Shown here: one piece after another, positions 46,519 to 54,540 of the stretch
Position numbering within the stretch: position 1 is the stretch's first letter
How the letters are laid out: each line of letters begins with the position of its first letter
From: Thermoflexaceae bacterium
GTDB lineage: Bacteria; Chloroflexota; Dehalococcoidia; Tepidiformales; Tepidiformaceae
Assembly (NCBI GenBank): GCA_015075555.1
Contig: JABTUD010000001.1
Location: forward strand, 1,483,227 to 1,547,226
Direction: 5' to 3'
Length of the DNA: 64,000 bases
Notes under the pieces: generated by a model
What the model was told of the DNA's origin: nothing
What the model saw: the letters and a program-made list of their open reading frames with translations, nothing else
Databases searched by the model: none
Position numbers and translations under genes: made by a program

Positions 46519-46622
46519 CACCCGGGCTGGCCAGTGGAACCGCTGCATCTTTGGCGGCGTTGATGAGATCGTGGTGCTCCTCGCCGTCACCTGCCGTGTA
46601 CGGACCTGCCCCAGGGCAGTCG

Positions 46623-47606
46623 ATGGAGGCCGCTCCGGTGCGTGACCCGTTAGGAACGGCATGTTGGACCTTCCGCGCGCTCCACTGCCGCCGCCGATGG
46701 TTCCAGGCACTGGCAATCGCCTTCGTGGCGTGTCTCGTCACGATGGCCTGCGGCAGTGCCAGCGTCCAGCGCCCGGCCACTGATGTCCCCGCTCCGTCAC
46801 CGGCAACTACCGCTTCCATTTCCCCGACGCCGCCGTTACCGGCTGTCTCTCCCGGCGCTCCATCGCCGACAGTCGACGAAAGACCTGACGAGCCATTGGG
46901 ATTGCCCATAGACCCCGAACTCCCCGCTGGCTGGGTCGACTACAGCAGTGAAGACCGGCCCGTGCAGTGGAACGCCGGTCCTGGTGCAGCGGCTTACAGC
47001 CGGGACTACCAGCCCGGCGAAGACGAGCTCATGGCCAATGCGGGCGGGTGGAATTGCCGTGTCCACGTCGCATTCGAGGGGCGCCCCGCGGTCGACTGGT
47101 ACATCCCGGTGGGAACGCCCATCCGCTCGACCATGGACGGCACCGCCACGCTCTTCGCCATCACAACGACGAACGCATTCGACTACTACGACAGGCCACG
47201 GGCGCCCTACGTTGGCTTTCCGATGCCAGCGGCATCAGTGTCGCCGTTCCCGGGGCCCGGCGGTGGAAAGGGAGTCTACGTCGAGGTGCGGAACCAGGCG
47301 TTCGTGACGGAGTCGGCACACCTCTCCCTGGCCCCGACACTCACGGTCGTTCCGGGAGATGCGTTCTTGCCCGGGTTCGAAAGCGGCGCGTCCCTTGTTG
47401 AGCGGTTCGCGCCGATGCGGAGCTACCTCGATGCGACCGCCATTGCAACGTGGTCCGTCCGGCGGGGCGACGTCATCGGCTTTTCGGGTGACAGCGGCTA
47501 CAGCGAGGCCCCGCATCTCCATTACACGGTCCGGCGCACGGGAGGCGGCCTGATCTGCCCGACGGCGGAGGATGGCTTCGCTGACGGCGGCTGGCTCTTC
47601 CGGTAG
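46623..47606 (+). CDS. M23 (LytM-type) peptidase lipoprotein
   Basis: The 327-residue protein has a hydrophobic signal after a basic stretch (CRRRWFQALAIAFVACLVT), with a lipobox ending MAC, and a Pro/Ala/Ser tether. The C-terminal domain has the M23 layout: His and Asp in RVHVAFEGRPAVDWYIPVG, PIRSTMDGTATLF, then GDVIGFSGDSGYSEAPHLHY with the HxH motif. M23 enzymes cut peptidoglycan cross-links; the long insert before HLH is unusual. ATG 46623 is the best start. It follows two other exported-protein genes. Confidence 0.82.
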   Translation: MEAAPVRDPLGTACWTFRALHCRRRWFQALAIAFVACLVTMACGSASVQRPATDVPAPSPATTASISPTPPLPAVSPGAPSPTVDERPDEPLGLPIDPELPAGWVDYSSEDRPVQWNAGPGAAAYSRDYQPGEDELMANAGGWNCRVHVAFEGRPAVDWYIPVGTPIRSTMDGTATLFAITTTNAFDYYDRPRAPYVGFPMPAASVSPFPGPGGGKGVYVEVRNQAFVTESAHLSLAPTLTVVPGDAFLPGFESGASLVERFAPMRSYLDATAIATWSVRRGDVIGFSGDSGYSEAPHLHYTVRRTGGGLICPTAEDGFADGGWLFR

Positions 47607-47657
47607 CAGCGCACTCCAGCCTACCCCCAGCGGTCCGCGCCCTGATAGAGTCGGGGC

Positions 47658-48623
47658 ATGACACGGACGGTGCTGGCAGCGGACTTCGGCGGGACGCATC
47701 TGCGCGCGGCGGTAGTCGACGAGAACGGCCGCGTACTGGCGCGCGACGAGCGCCCCACACCCACCGAGGCGACGGCCGCATCGGTGACGGCCGAGATTGT
47801 CAGCCTGTTGCGGTCGGTTGCCCCGGGGCCGGGCGCCGCGCCCAGCGCCGTCTGCATCGCCACCGCGGGGCTCGTCGATGCCGATGCCGGCCGCGTGATC
47901 CTGGCGCCCAACATCCCCGGGTTTCGCAACCTGCCACTCACCGAGCCGGTCGCGGCAGCGCTGGGGATCCCCGCTTTCATCGAGAACGACGCGAGCGCCG
48001 CCGCTCTCGGCGAGTTCCGCTTCGGCGCCGGGCGCGGGTTGCGCCATCTGCTCCACGCAACGCTGGGAACGGGCATCGGCGGCGGGCTCGTGATAGACCG
48101 GCGGCTTTACCGGGGAGCGAAGGGACTGGCGGGGGAGATCGGGCACATCGTCATCGATCCTTCGGGGCCGCGCTGCAACTGCGGCTCGCGGGGTTGCCTC
48201 GAAGCGCTGGTGAGCGGCGTGGCCTTCGCTCAGCGCGCCCGGCGCCTGCTGGCGAAGGGCAAGTCGCCGCGGCTGGCGGTGATTGCCGCGGGACGCGAGC
48301 CCAACGGGCGCGACCTTCTCGTGGCGGCGCGGGAGGGAGACACGGCCGCGGAAGCGGAGATCAGGAACGGCGGCCATGTGCTCGGCCTCGGCCTGGGGAG
48401 CCTGGTCAACGTGCTCAATCCCGACGCGGTGACGCTCAGCGGCGGCCTGCTGGGCATGGGCGAGATGCTCCTGGGGCCGATGCGCGACGCCCTGTCGTCG
48501 CTCGCCTATGGCCCCGCCTCGGGGACAAAGGTGCTCCTGAGCGAGCTTGGCGACGACGCCGGCCTCCTCGGAGCGGCCGCCGTTGCATTCGAGAGGCTGG
48601 AGGACGCCGGCCTGCGCTCCTGA
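47658..48623 (+). CDS. ROK family sugar kinase (glucokinase-like)
   Basis: The 321-residue protein has the ROK layout. The phosphate motif is LAADFGGTHLRAAVVD, followed by ENDASAAALGEFRFGAG with catalytic Asp, and LGTGIGGGLVIDRRLYRGA. The EIGHI segment is followed by the zinc-binding CNCGSRGCLE. ALVSG and the adenosine motif VTLSGGLLG complete the set. No HTH is fused, so it is a kinase rather than a repressor. It probably phosphorylates glucose or a related hexose. Confidence 0.94.
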   Translation: MTRTVLAADFGGTHLRAAVVDENGRVLARDERPTPTEATAASVTAEIVSLLRSVAPGPGAAPSAVCIATAGLVDADAGRVILAPNIPGFRNLPLTEPVAAALGIPAFIENDASAAALGEFRFGAGRGLRHLLHATLGTGIGGGLVIDRRLYRGAKGLAGEIGHIVIDPSGPRCNCGSRGCLEALVSGVAFAQRARRLLAKGKSPRLAVIAAGREPNGRDLLVAAREGDTAAEAEIRNGGHVLGLGLGSLVNVLNPDAVTLSGGLLGMGEMLLGPMRDALSSLAYGPASGTKVLLSELGDDAGLLGAAAVAFERLEDAGLRS

Positions 48624-48651
48624 CACATGCGCTCCGCCCCCTGGCAGGCCC

Positions 48652-49485
48652 CTACGACGCCGGGAAGCCAGGCGCCGCCCGCATCTCCTTCACCTGGCCG
48701 GCGTGCATGCCGACGTGGAAGACCATGAAGGCGACCCACTCGCGGTGGTTGAGCGGGCCGAAGACGCCGTGGGCGAGGTTGGCATCGCTGGCAGCCTCGG
48801 GGAGAGCCGGCAGCCACTGGTGGGCGCCGGCGAAGGCGCGGCGAAGGTCTTTGAGGGCAGCCGTGAGCGAAAGGCTGGGGTACTCCTTCTGCCAGAGACG
48901 GTCCCGCGGGGGCTGGCGCCCGGCGGCGAGGTCGTTGGCGAGGCGGCCGCAGGAGTCGAGGGAATCGACGATGTGGCCCACATGGCCGAGGATGGGCCAC
49001 TCGCCGGGAGCCGGGACGAAGCGGGCCTGGGCCTCGGTGAGGCCATCGAGCACGGCCCAGGTGCGGGCCTCGGCCTCGCCCAGGCGGGATTCGAGCTCGG
49101 CGAGCGGGGCCCGGGCCTGCTCCCGGAACCGGGCGGCCATGGCCCCGTCGAAGATCGCCAGACGGTTGCCTTCGGAGTCGAGGAAGTAGGCGGTGAGGCC
49201 GAGGGGGCTATGCTCGGCGCCGCTGAATTGGACGCCCGCGGCTTCGAGGCGGGCGCGGGCGGCATCCATCCCGCCGTCCGCCTGGAAGACGATGGCGGGG
49301 CCCTCGCCGGTGATGGGCTTCGCCGAGCGGACGAGTGTCACCATGCCGCCGTGGACATCGCCGAGGAAGAAAGTAGCGGCCTGGTCGCCCATGCGGACCA
49401 CGGGGGGCAGGCCGAGGACATCGGCGTAGAAGCGGGCGGCGCGAGGTACGTCGGCGACGGGAATCTCGATGCTCTGAAGACGCAT
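48652..49485 (-). CDS. Glyoxalase/VOC domain fused to DinB-like domain
   Basis: The 277-residue protein joins two metal-binding folds. Residues 1-118 are a VOC domain: LQSIEIPVADVPRAARFYAD, then VHGGMVTLVRSAKPITGEGP and LTAYFLDSEGNRLAIFDG. Residues 135-277 are a DinB/DUF664-like four-helix domain: LGHVGHIVDSLDSCGRLAND, and HREWVAFMVFHVGMHAGQVK with His residues in the metal positions. DinB-like proteins often act as thiol-dependent transferases. The ATG at 49485 opens the VOC domain. The fusion suggests a detoxification step, which is inference. Confidence 0.83.
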   Translation of the reverse strand: MRLQSIEIPVADVPRAARFYADVLGLPPVVRMGDQAATFFLGDVHGGMVTLVRSAKPITGEGPAIVFQADGGMDAARARLEAAGVQFSGAEHSPLGLTAYFLDSEGNRLAIFDGAMAARFREQARAPLAELESRLGEAEARTWAVLDGLTEAQARFVPAPGEWPILGHVGHIVDSLDSCGRLANDLAAGRQPPRDRLWQKEYPSLSLTAALKDLRRAFAGAHQWLPALPEAASDANLAHGVFGPLNHREWVAFMVFHVGMHAGQVKEMRAAPGFPAS

Positions 49486-49531
49486 GGCGTGCCCTTTTCG
49501 ACCCGGCAAGCCCGGGGACTCGCCGTGGATT

Positions 49532-50179
49532 CTACCCTGCGGGAGGACCGGCTGGCGGATCGCCTTCCGGGGGCCAGGGCTTGATGGCGCGCATCCAGAT
49601 GTGGGCCTCTTCCATGCCGATGAGTGGGCCCCAGAACCGTTCACAGTAGTACTGGCTCCGCTCGCTGCGGTTGGCCAGGGCGTCGACTATCCGGCCGAAG
49701 ACGCGGCGCGCCCGGCCCGGCACGCCTTCGGGAGTGTTCATGTTGAAGGTCAGGCGCTGCCTGGCGATGCGGAACTTGGCCGGGTGGTAGTAGCCGAAGG
49801 CCTGGCCATCGAAGGTCGTGGGGTCGAAGTACTCGAAGGTGTCGAGCAACACGCCGCGGCGATGGGTCGGGTCCTTCCAGATGACGTAGTTCGTTGAGGC
49901 GTGGGGGAACCGGAGGTAGACCAGTGCGTTGGGTTTGCAGACCCGCCAGACCTCGCCCATGAAGGCCATAAGGTCGTCGAGGTGCTCGACAAGGTGGGAA
50001 GCGTAGACCGCGTCGACGGAGTTGTCGCGGATGGGGAGCGGGCGCGTGACGTCGGCGAGCACATCGACCTGAGGGATGCGGGCGATGTCGATGCCGATGG
50101 CGCCCGGGTGCTTGCGGTAGCCGCACCCGAGATCGATGGCCACAAAGCGCCGGCCGGTTGCGCTGGAATCGCTGGTCAT
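49532..50179 (-). CDS. Class I SAM-dependent methyltransferase
   Basis: The 215-residue protein has the AdoMet-binding pattern. Motif I is VAIDLGCGYRKHPGAIGID, an acidic end follows in VDVLADVTRPLPI, then SVDAVYASHLVEHLDDLMAF and VWRVCKPNALVYLRFPHAS. This is the methyltransferase type 11 (UbiE-like) group, often found in surface-polysaccharide loci. Two glycosyltransferases lie nearby on the other strand, but no shared operon exists. The acceptor is unknown. Confidence 0.88.
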   Translation of the reverse strand: MTSDSSATGRRFVAIDLGCGYRKHPGAIGIDIARIPQVDVLADVTRPLPIRDNSVDAVYASHLVEHLDDLMAFMGEVWRVCKPNALVYLRFPHASTNYVIWKDPTHRRGVLLDTFEYFDPTTFDGQAFGYYHPAKFRIARQRLTFNMNTPEGVPGRARRVFGRIVDALANRSERSQYYCERFWGPLIGMEEAHIWMRAIKPWPPEGDPPAGPPAG

Positions 50180-50285
50180 TCGTCGGTCAGAGCGATTATC
50201 GGGGGCAAGGGGGGCTGCGTCACACAGGGCAACAAGTGCGCGCGGGGTTGGTTCGCGGTCCGCGTTGGGCTAAGCTCCGCGCTCG

Positions 50286-50513
50286 ATGGCGGTGCCTCGT
50301 CCTCGGCCGGGGTTTCTGGACCGGCAGGTGAGAGTCCGCCGGAAAGGGTACGCGCTGTGGAAAAGTCCCGCGGGCGACCGTTACTACACCTGGGACGGGC
50401 TCCACGGCGAAGTCGAAGTCTGGGATTCGCAGGGACGCCATCTTGGCGCAGCCAATGCAACAACGGGAAAGACTGTGAAAAAGGCCGTCCGCGGACGTAA
50501 GATCGAGTTGTGA
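50286..50513 (+). CDS. Stand-alone colicin-E3-type ribonuclease (toxin)
   Basis: The 75-residue protein is almost only the catalytic domain of colicin E3/E4-type rRNA nucleases, which cut 16S rRNA in the decoding centre. The core YYTWDGLHGEVEVWDSQGRH contains Asp37, His40 and Glu44 with the D-x2-H-x3-E spacing of the E3 active site (Asp55, His58, Glu62). Arg71 near the end fits the fourth catalytic residue. No translocation or receptor-binding domain is present, so it acts inside the producing cell, as a toxin-antitoxin toxin would. Its TGA overlaps the GTG of the next gene (GTGA). Confidence 0.85.
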   Translation: MAVPRPRPGFLDRQVRVRRKGYALWKSPAGDRYYTWDGLHGEVEVWDSQGRHLGAANATTGKTVKKAVRGRKIEL

Positions 50514-50830
50514 GCACTGCAACGTTCATGGACAGGTGCCTCGCCGGCGACGCTGATCTGGATGACATTGGCGACTTCGTTGGCGCCTGGCACGAGGGAG
50601 CAGGTCCGGGCATGGAGCTCGATGCATTCCTCGGGATGTCGAATGAGGAGTATGAGCTCTGGGTTGAACAGCCGGCCCTTCTTCCCGCAATCGTATCCGC
50701 CCACAGATTCGGATTCCGGCTCGTTGAAGCCGTCAAGGACCTCGCTGCCGAACCGCTTGCGGCGCGGGCGCTCAGTCCGGAGGATGCCTGCTCCATTCTC
50801 AACTGGCTCAAGGCGACTGGCCGGATATAG
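50510..50830 (+). CDS. Probable antitoxin/immunity partner of the E3-type ribonuclease
   Basis: The 106-residue acidic protein contains GAWHEGAGPGMELDAFLGMS followed by NEEYELWVEQPALLPAIV. I recall this pattern in small proteins next to E3-like nucleases. The GTG overlaps the toxin stop by 4 bases, so translation is coupled in the order toxin then partner. It is rich in Asp and Glu, as expected for a protein that covers an RNA-binding surface. The helical C-terminal half (LSPEDACSILNWLKATGRI) might bind DNA, but this is unproven. The antitoxin role rests mainly on context. Confidence 0.72.
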   Translation: MSTATFMDRCLAGDADLDDIGDFVGAWHEGAGPGMELDAFLGMSNEEYELWVEQPALLPAIVSAHRFGFRLVEAVKDLAAEPLAARALSPEDACSILNWLKATGRI

Positions 50831-51004
50831 CGGGCCGTACGCCGGAACGACTCCGCGGGGGCACAGTGGCCCGTCCTGTCCGTTGGCATGACACGACCTC
50901 ACCGGGTGCCGGGGCGCCGCTCCGGCAGCGCTCCCCCACGCCGAACGCCGCAGCTGAGCAGTGTCCTTTTCCGGCAAATGCCGCCGCTCCGCTGCCCGGC
51001 TGCG

Positions 51005-51796
51005 TCACACCGGCCTGAGAAACCCGCGCACCAGCGCCTGGAACTCGGCCGGGCGCTCCTCGTGGACCCAGTGGCCGGCCGGGAGAGCCGCAGTGCCGAT
51101 TGAGGGCGCAGCAGCATTCAGAGCAGCGTGGTAGCCGGCGGCGTCGCCATGATCGATTGAGAGCGCCGGCAGCTTCGAAAGCGCGGCGATGAGGGCCGCT
51201 CCCCGCTCCGCCAGCTCGGCGTCGGTCATCTCGAAGAGAGGCGCCCAGAGAGCCATGCCGATATCGGCCGGGGTTTGCAGGCCGCGGGCGACAATCGCGT
51301 CGGCAAGCCCCGGCGGCGCGGTAGGGCCGCAGATCTCCCGGTACACCTGCTCGCGGAAGGCCATGTGCGTTTCCAGCGAGCGCACACTCGCCTCGGCCGG
51401 ACGCAGGCTTTCCGAGAACGCACCGATGTCGAGGGGCTGGTCGACCACGATTACGCCCCGCGGGAAAGCGGGGAAACGCCTGGCGATCTCGGCGGCAAGG
51501 ACCCCGCCAAAGCTGTGGCCAATTACTACAGGGCGGCTTACGCCTGCGGCTTCGCAGATCGCGACCGCGTCGCCCGAGAGCGCATCCAGGGAGTAGCTGT
51601 GGTCGATCGGGCGCCCCGACTGCCCGTGACCGCGCATGTCGGGCGCTATGCAGCGGTGCTCACCGCGGAAGGCCGCCAGCGTGCTGTCCCAGGTGGCGGA
51701 AGAATCGCACCAGCCGTGCAGGAGAAGAAGGGGCGGGTCGCCCTGGCCCTCGTCTCGATAGTGCAGCGATACGGTCGCTCGTTCGAGTTGAGGCAT
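51005..51796 (-). CDS. Alpha/beta hydrolase, 263 aa
   Basis: This protein has the alpha/beta-hydrolase motifs: LLLLHGWCDSSATWDSTLAA with the oxyanion segment, DMRGHGQSGRP, the nucleophile elbow VIGHSFGG, and His in LPAGHWVHEERP. The acid is probably Asp in LSIDHGDAAG. ATG 51796 is chosen because codons further upstream run into the divergent glycosyltransferase region. It resembles epoxide hydrolase or C-C hydrolase relatives; no specific substrate is apparent. Confidence 0.89.
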   Translation of the reverse strand: MPQLERATVSLHYRDEGQGDPPLLLLHGWCDSSATWDSTLAAFRGEHRCIAPDMRGHGQSGRPIDHSYSLDALSGDAVAICEAAGVSRPVVIGHSFGGVLAAEIARRFPAFPRGVIVVDQPLDIGAFSESLRPAEASVRSLETHMAFREQVYREICGPTAPPGLADAIVARGLQTPADIGMALWAPLFEMTDAELAERGAALIAALSKLPALSIDHGDAAGYHAALNAAAPSIGTAALPAGHWVHEERPAEFQALVRGFLRPV

Positions 51797-51893
51797 GGCA
51801 GACTCCACAGGTTGCTGCCCGGGATGATACAGGAGCTCTCTCCTGCGGGGGCCGCTCCTTCCGCGTTGCGCACAGGGCCGGTAACTTGCGCGC

Positions 51894-53198
51894 GTGGGCC
51901 CGCGAATCATCATCCTCTGCCGCGGTCATGTGGGAACGCACATGTCGAGCCCGGGGATAAGGGCCTCGGCCATGGCGGCTGTGCTCGCAAAGCACGTGCC
52001 GGGTGCGCGGGTCACCCTCGCGGGGCCAAACGACGCTGCCGGCGAACTGCCGGAAGGCCTGCCTTACCGCTACGTGCACTGGACGCTCGGCAACGCCCTC
52101 AGCCTGGTGCGTGACCACGACATCATCATCTCGTCGGGCATGCCGCCCCACGTCGCCGCCTTCTTCCCCTTCAAGCGCTTCGTGGTGGACCTCTTCACCC
52201 AGTACGCCATGGAGTGGATGGAAGTGGGGATGCAGCACTTCGAGGGGTTCAAGCGGCGCGCCTGGGTCGAACGCACACGGACCATCCTCGCCATGCAGCT
52301 CACGCTCGCCGACTTCGTCCTCTGCTGCAATGAACGCCAGCGCGACAGCTACATCGGCATGATGACCTCGCTCGGGCTCATCTCACCGGCCGCCTACGAC
52401 AACGACCCGACGCTGCGGAAGTACATCGACGTGGCTCCCCACGGCCTGCGGCCCGAGCCGGCCGTTTCCGGCAGGCGTGTCCTCCGCGGGGTGCATCCCG
52501 GGTTCAAGGAGAACGACCGCATCATCGTCTGGAACGGCGGCATCATCCAGTGGTACGACCCCGCTACCCTCCTCGAAGCGCTGCGCATCCTCAACCGCGA
52601 CGACGTGAAGCTGCTGTTCCTTGGGGCCGCCTACCCCGGCATCCGCGAGCTCGGCTTCGGCATCCGCTTCCAGGACGCGAAGGCAATCGCCGAAAGGAAC
52701 GGCCAGCTGGGCCGGACCGTGTTCTTTGAGGAAGGCTGGGTCTCGCACGAATCGGCGAAACGCTATGTGCTGGAGGCCGACATCAGCGTCTGCACCTACT
52801 TCGACAACCTTGAGACGCGCTACAGCCACCGCACCCGCTTTGTGGACCTGATCTGGGCCGAGCTGCCCTTCATTTGCACTCATGGCGACGTGCTCGCCGA
52901 GGAGGTGCAGCGGAACGGCTGGGGGCTGGTTGTCCCCGAGGGCGATGCGGATGCCGTCGCCGCAGCCATCGCCAGGCTGCTCGACGACGGTGAATTTCAC
53001 GCCCGGTGCCGGCGTAACCTTGCGGCTTCCAGGCCCGAGCTCCAGTGGGAAGTGACCCTCAAGGGGCTCGTCGACTTCTGCAAGGACAACCGCCCGCCCG
53101 TTGCTCCGAAGTGGGAGCGTTTCCCCGGCCTGGTGCAGCGCGTGGCGGCATACGGCGCGAGGCGAACCATCTTCCAGCTGGCGAAGCCCCGTGGTTGA
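51894..53198 (+). CDS. Glycosyltransferase, GT4-like (first of tandem pair)
   Basis: The 434-residue protein has the two-Rossmann GT-B plan. The N-terminal domain opens RIIILCRGHVGTHMSSPGIR. The C-terminal domain opens with RIIVWNGGIIQWYDPATLLE, then LLFLGAAYPG, VFFEEGWVSHESAKRYVLEA and TRFVDLIWAELPFICTHGDV near the donor site. It starts with GTG 51894, almost at once after the divergent hydrolase. It shares most blocks with the next gene, from which it is separated by 18 bases. Sugar and acceptor are unknown; cell-surface glycan synthesis is likely. Confidence 0.88.
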   Translation: MGPRIIILCRGHVGTHMSSPGIRASAMAAVLAKHVPGARVTLAGPNDAAGELPEGLPYRYVHWTLGNALSLVRDHDIIISSGMPPHVAAFFPFKRFVVDLFTQYAMEWMEVGMQHFEGFKRRAWVERTRTILAMQLTLADFVLCCNERQRDSYIGMMTSLGLISPAAYDNDPTLRKYIDVAPHGLRPEPAVSGRRVLRGVHPGFKENDRIIVWNGGIIQWYDPATLLEALRILNRDDVKLLFLGAAYPGIRELGFGIRFQDAKAIAERNGQLGRTVFFEEGWVSHESAKRYVLEADISVCTYFDNLETRYSHRTRFVDLIWAELPFICTHGDVLAEEVQRNGWGLVVPEGDADAVAAAIARLLDDGEFHARCRRNLAASRPELQWEVTLKGLVDFCKDNRPPVAPKWERFPGLVQRVAAYGARRTIFQLAKPRG

Positions 53199-53216
53199 GG
53201 GAGCGGCCACACCGAG

Positions 53217-54524
53217 ATGACGAAGATCCTGGTGCTTTCGCGTGCTGTTGTCGGCCCAAAGATGGCCTCGCCGGGTATCCGTGCCTACCAGCTGGCCGGG
53301 GCCCTGGGGCGCGCCATCCCCGGGGCGGAGATCACCCTCGCCATCCCCGGCGACAAGGGCGGTGTGGACCTCCCCGCGCCGAACGTCCGCCTCCAGGTAT
53401 GGGAAGGCAACGCAGACGCCACGGCCCTGGCGCGGGCACACGACATCGCGATCGCTCGAAACTTCCCGCCCCAGTTCGCCCGCCTGCTCGGACAGACACG
53501 CTTCGCCCTCGATGCCTTTACGCCCCTCTACATCGAATGGATGGAGCTCTCCAAGCGCGACATCCAGCCACGCTGGCGGCGGACGTGGATGTCGGGGAAC
53601 CGCTGGTACGTCAACCTCCAGCTCACCCTGGCCGACTTCATCTTCTGTGCCGACGAGCGGCAGCGCGACATGTGGATCGGGATGCTCATGGCGCTTGCCC
53701 TGGTCCCCCCCGCCGTCTATGAACGCGACCCTTCGCTGCGCAGGCTCATCGACCTTGTGCCCTACGGGGTGCCCCAGCGCCCACTCGACGCCCGCGGGCC
53801 CGTCCTCAGAGGTGTCGTGCCGGGCATCAACCCGGGCGACCGGGTGCTCCTCTGGAACGGGGGCGTCACCGAATGGAACGACCCGTTCACCCTCCTGAAG
53901 GCGATGGACGAGATCACCCAGCGTCGAAGGGATGTTCACCTCGTCTTCATGGGGTCCAATCACCCGGACTACGTCTTTGGGCCCAACGCCGGCGTCTTTG
54001 CGCGGGCCATCGCGCTGGCCAAGGACCTGGGGCTCCATCAGCGCACGGTCCACTTCCTCGATGGATGGGTGCCCTATGAGCGTATCGACGACTACCTGGC
54101 CGAGGCCGACGCCAGCGTTTGCCTTGGCTATGAGAACCTCGAAAGCCGCTTCGCCTTCCGCACGCGCTATGTCGATCTGTTCCGGGCGCACGTGCCCCTC
54201 CTCTGCACGCGTGGCGACGTCCTCGCCGAGCGCGTGGGCGAAGAGCAACTCGGAATCACGGTGCCCCAGGGCGATGTGAACGCCGTCGTCGCCGGCATTG
54301 AACGGCTACTTGATGACCATGATTTCGCCGCGGCCTGCCGCGTGAACCTGGAGCGAGTCGCCCCCACCATGTCGTGGGACATTGCCGCAGCACCGCTGGC
54401 GCACTTTTGCAGCTCCCCCGATTCGTTCGCAAGCCCGGCCGGCAAGCGGCGCCTGCAGGCGTTCGCAAGGGCGGGCATGTACCTGGCGATGAAGAAGGTC
54501 TGCATGAGCCCGCCCCCTCTCTGA
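53217..54524 (+). CDS. Glycosyltransferase, GT4-like (second of tandem pair)
   Basis: The 435-residue protein is a paralogue of the preceding one. It shares KMASPGIRAYQLAGALGRAI (compare SSPGIR), LTLADFIFCADERQRDMWIG, RVLLWNGGVTEWNDPFTLLK, HFLDGWVPYERIDDYLAEAD and TRYVDLFRAHVPLLCTRGDV. These blocks point to the same GT-B fold and a similar donor. The two enzymes may add sequential sugars. The gene ends 16 bases from the convergent corA. Confidence 0.88.
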   Translation: MTKILVLSRAVVGPKMASPGIRAYQLAGALGRAIPGAEITLAIPGDKGGVDLPAPNVRLQVWEGNADATALARAHDIAIARNFPPQFARLLGQTRFALDAFTPLYIEWMELSKRDIQPRWRRTWMSGNRWYVNLQLTLADFIFCADERQRDMWIGMLMALALVPPAVYERDPSLRRLIDLVPYGVPQRPLDARGPVLRGVVPGINPGDRVLLWNGGVTEWNDPFTLLKAMDEITQRRRDVHLVFMGSNHPDYVFGPNAGVFARAIALAKDLGLHQRTVHFLDGWVPYERIDDYLAEADASVCLGYENLESRFAFRTRYVDLFRAHVPLLCTRGDVLAERVGEEQLGITVPQGDVNAVVAGIERLLDDHDFAAACRVNLERVAPTMSWDIAAAPLAHFCSSPDSFASPAGKRRLQAFARAGMYLAMKKVCMSPPPL

Positions 54525-54540
54525 CACACCGGCCTGGCTG

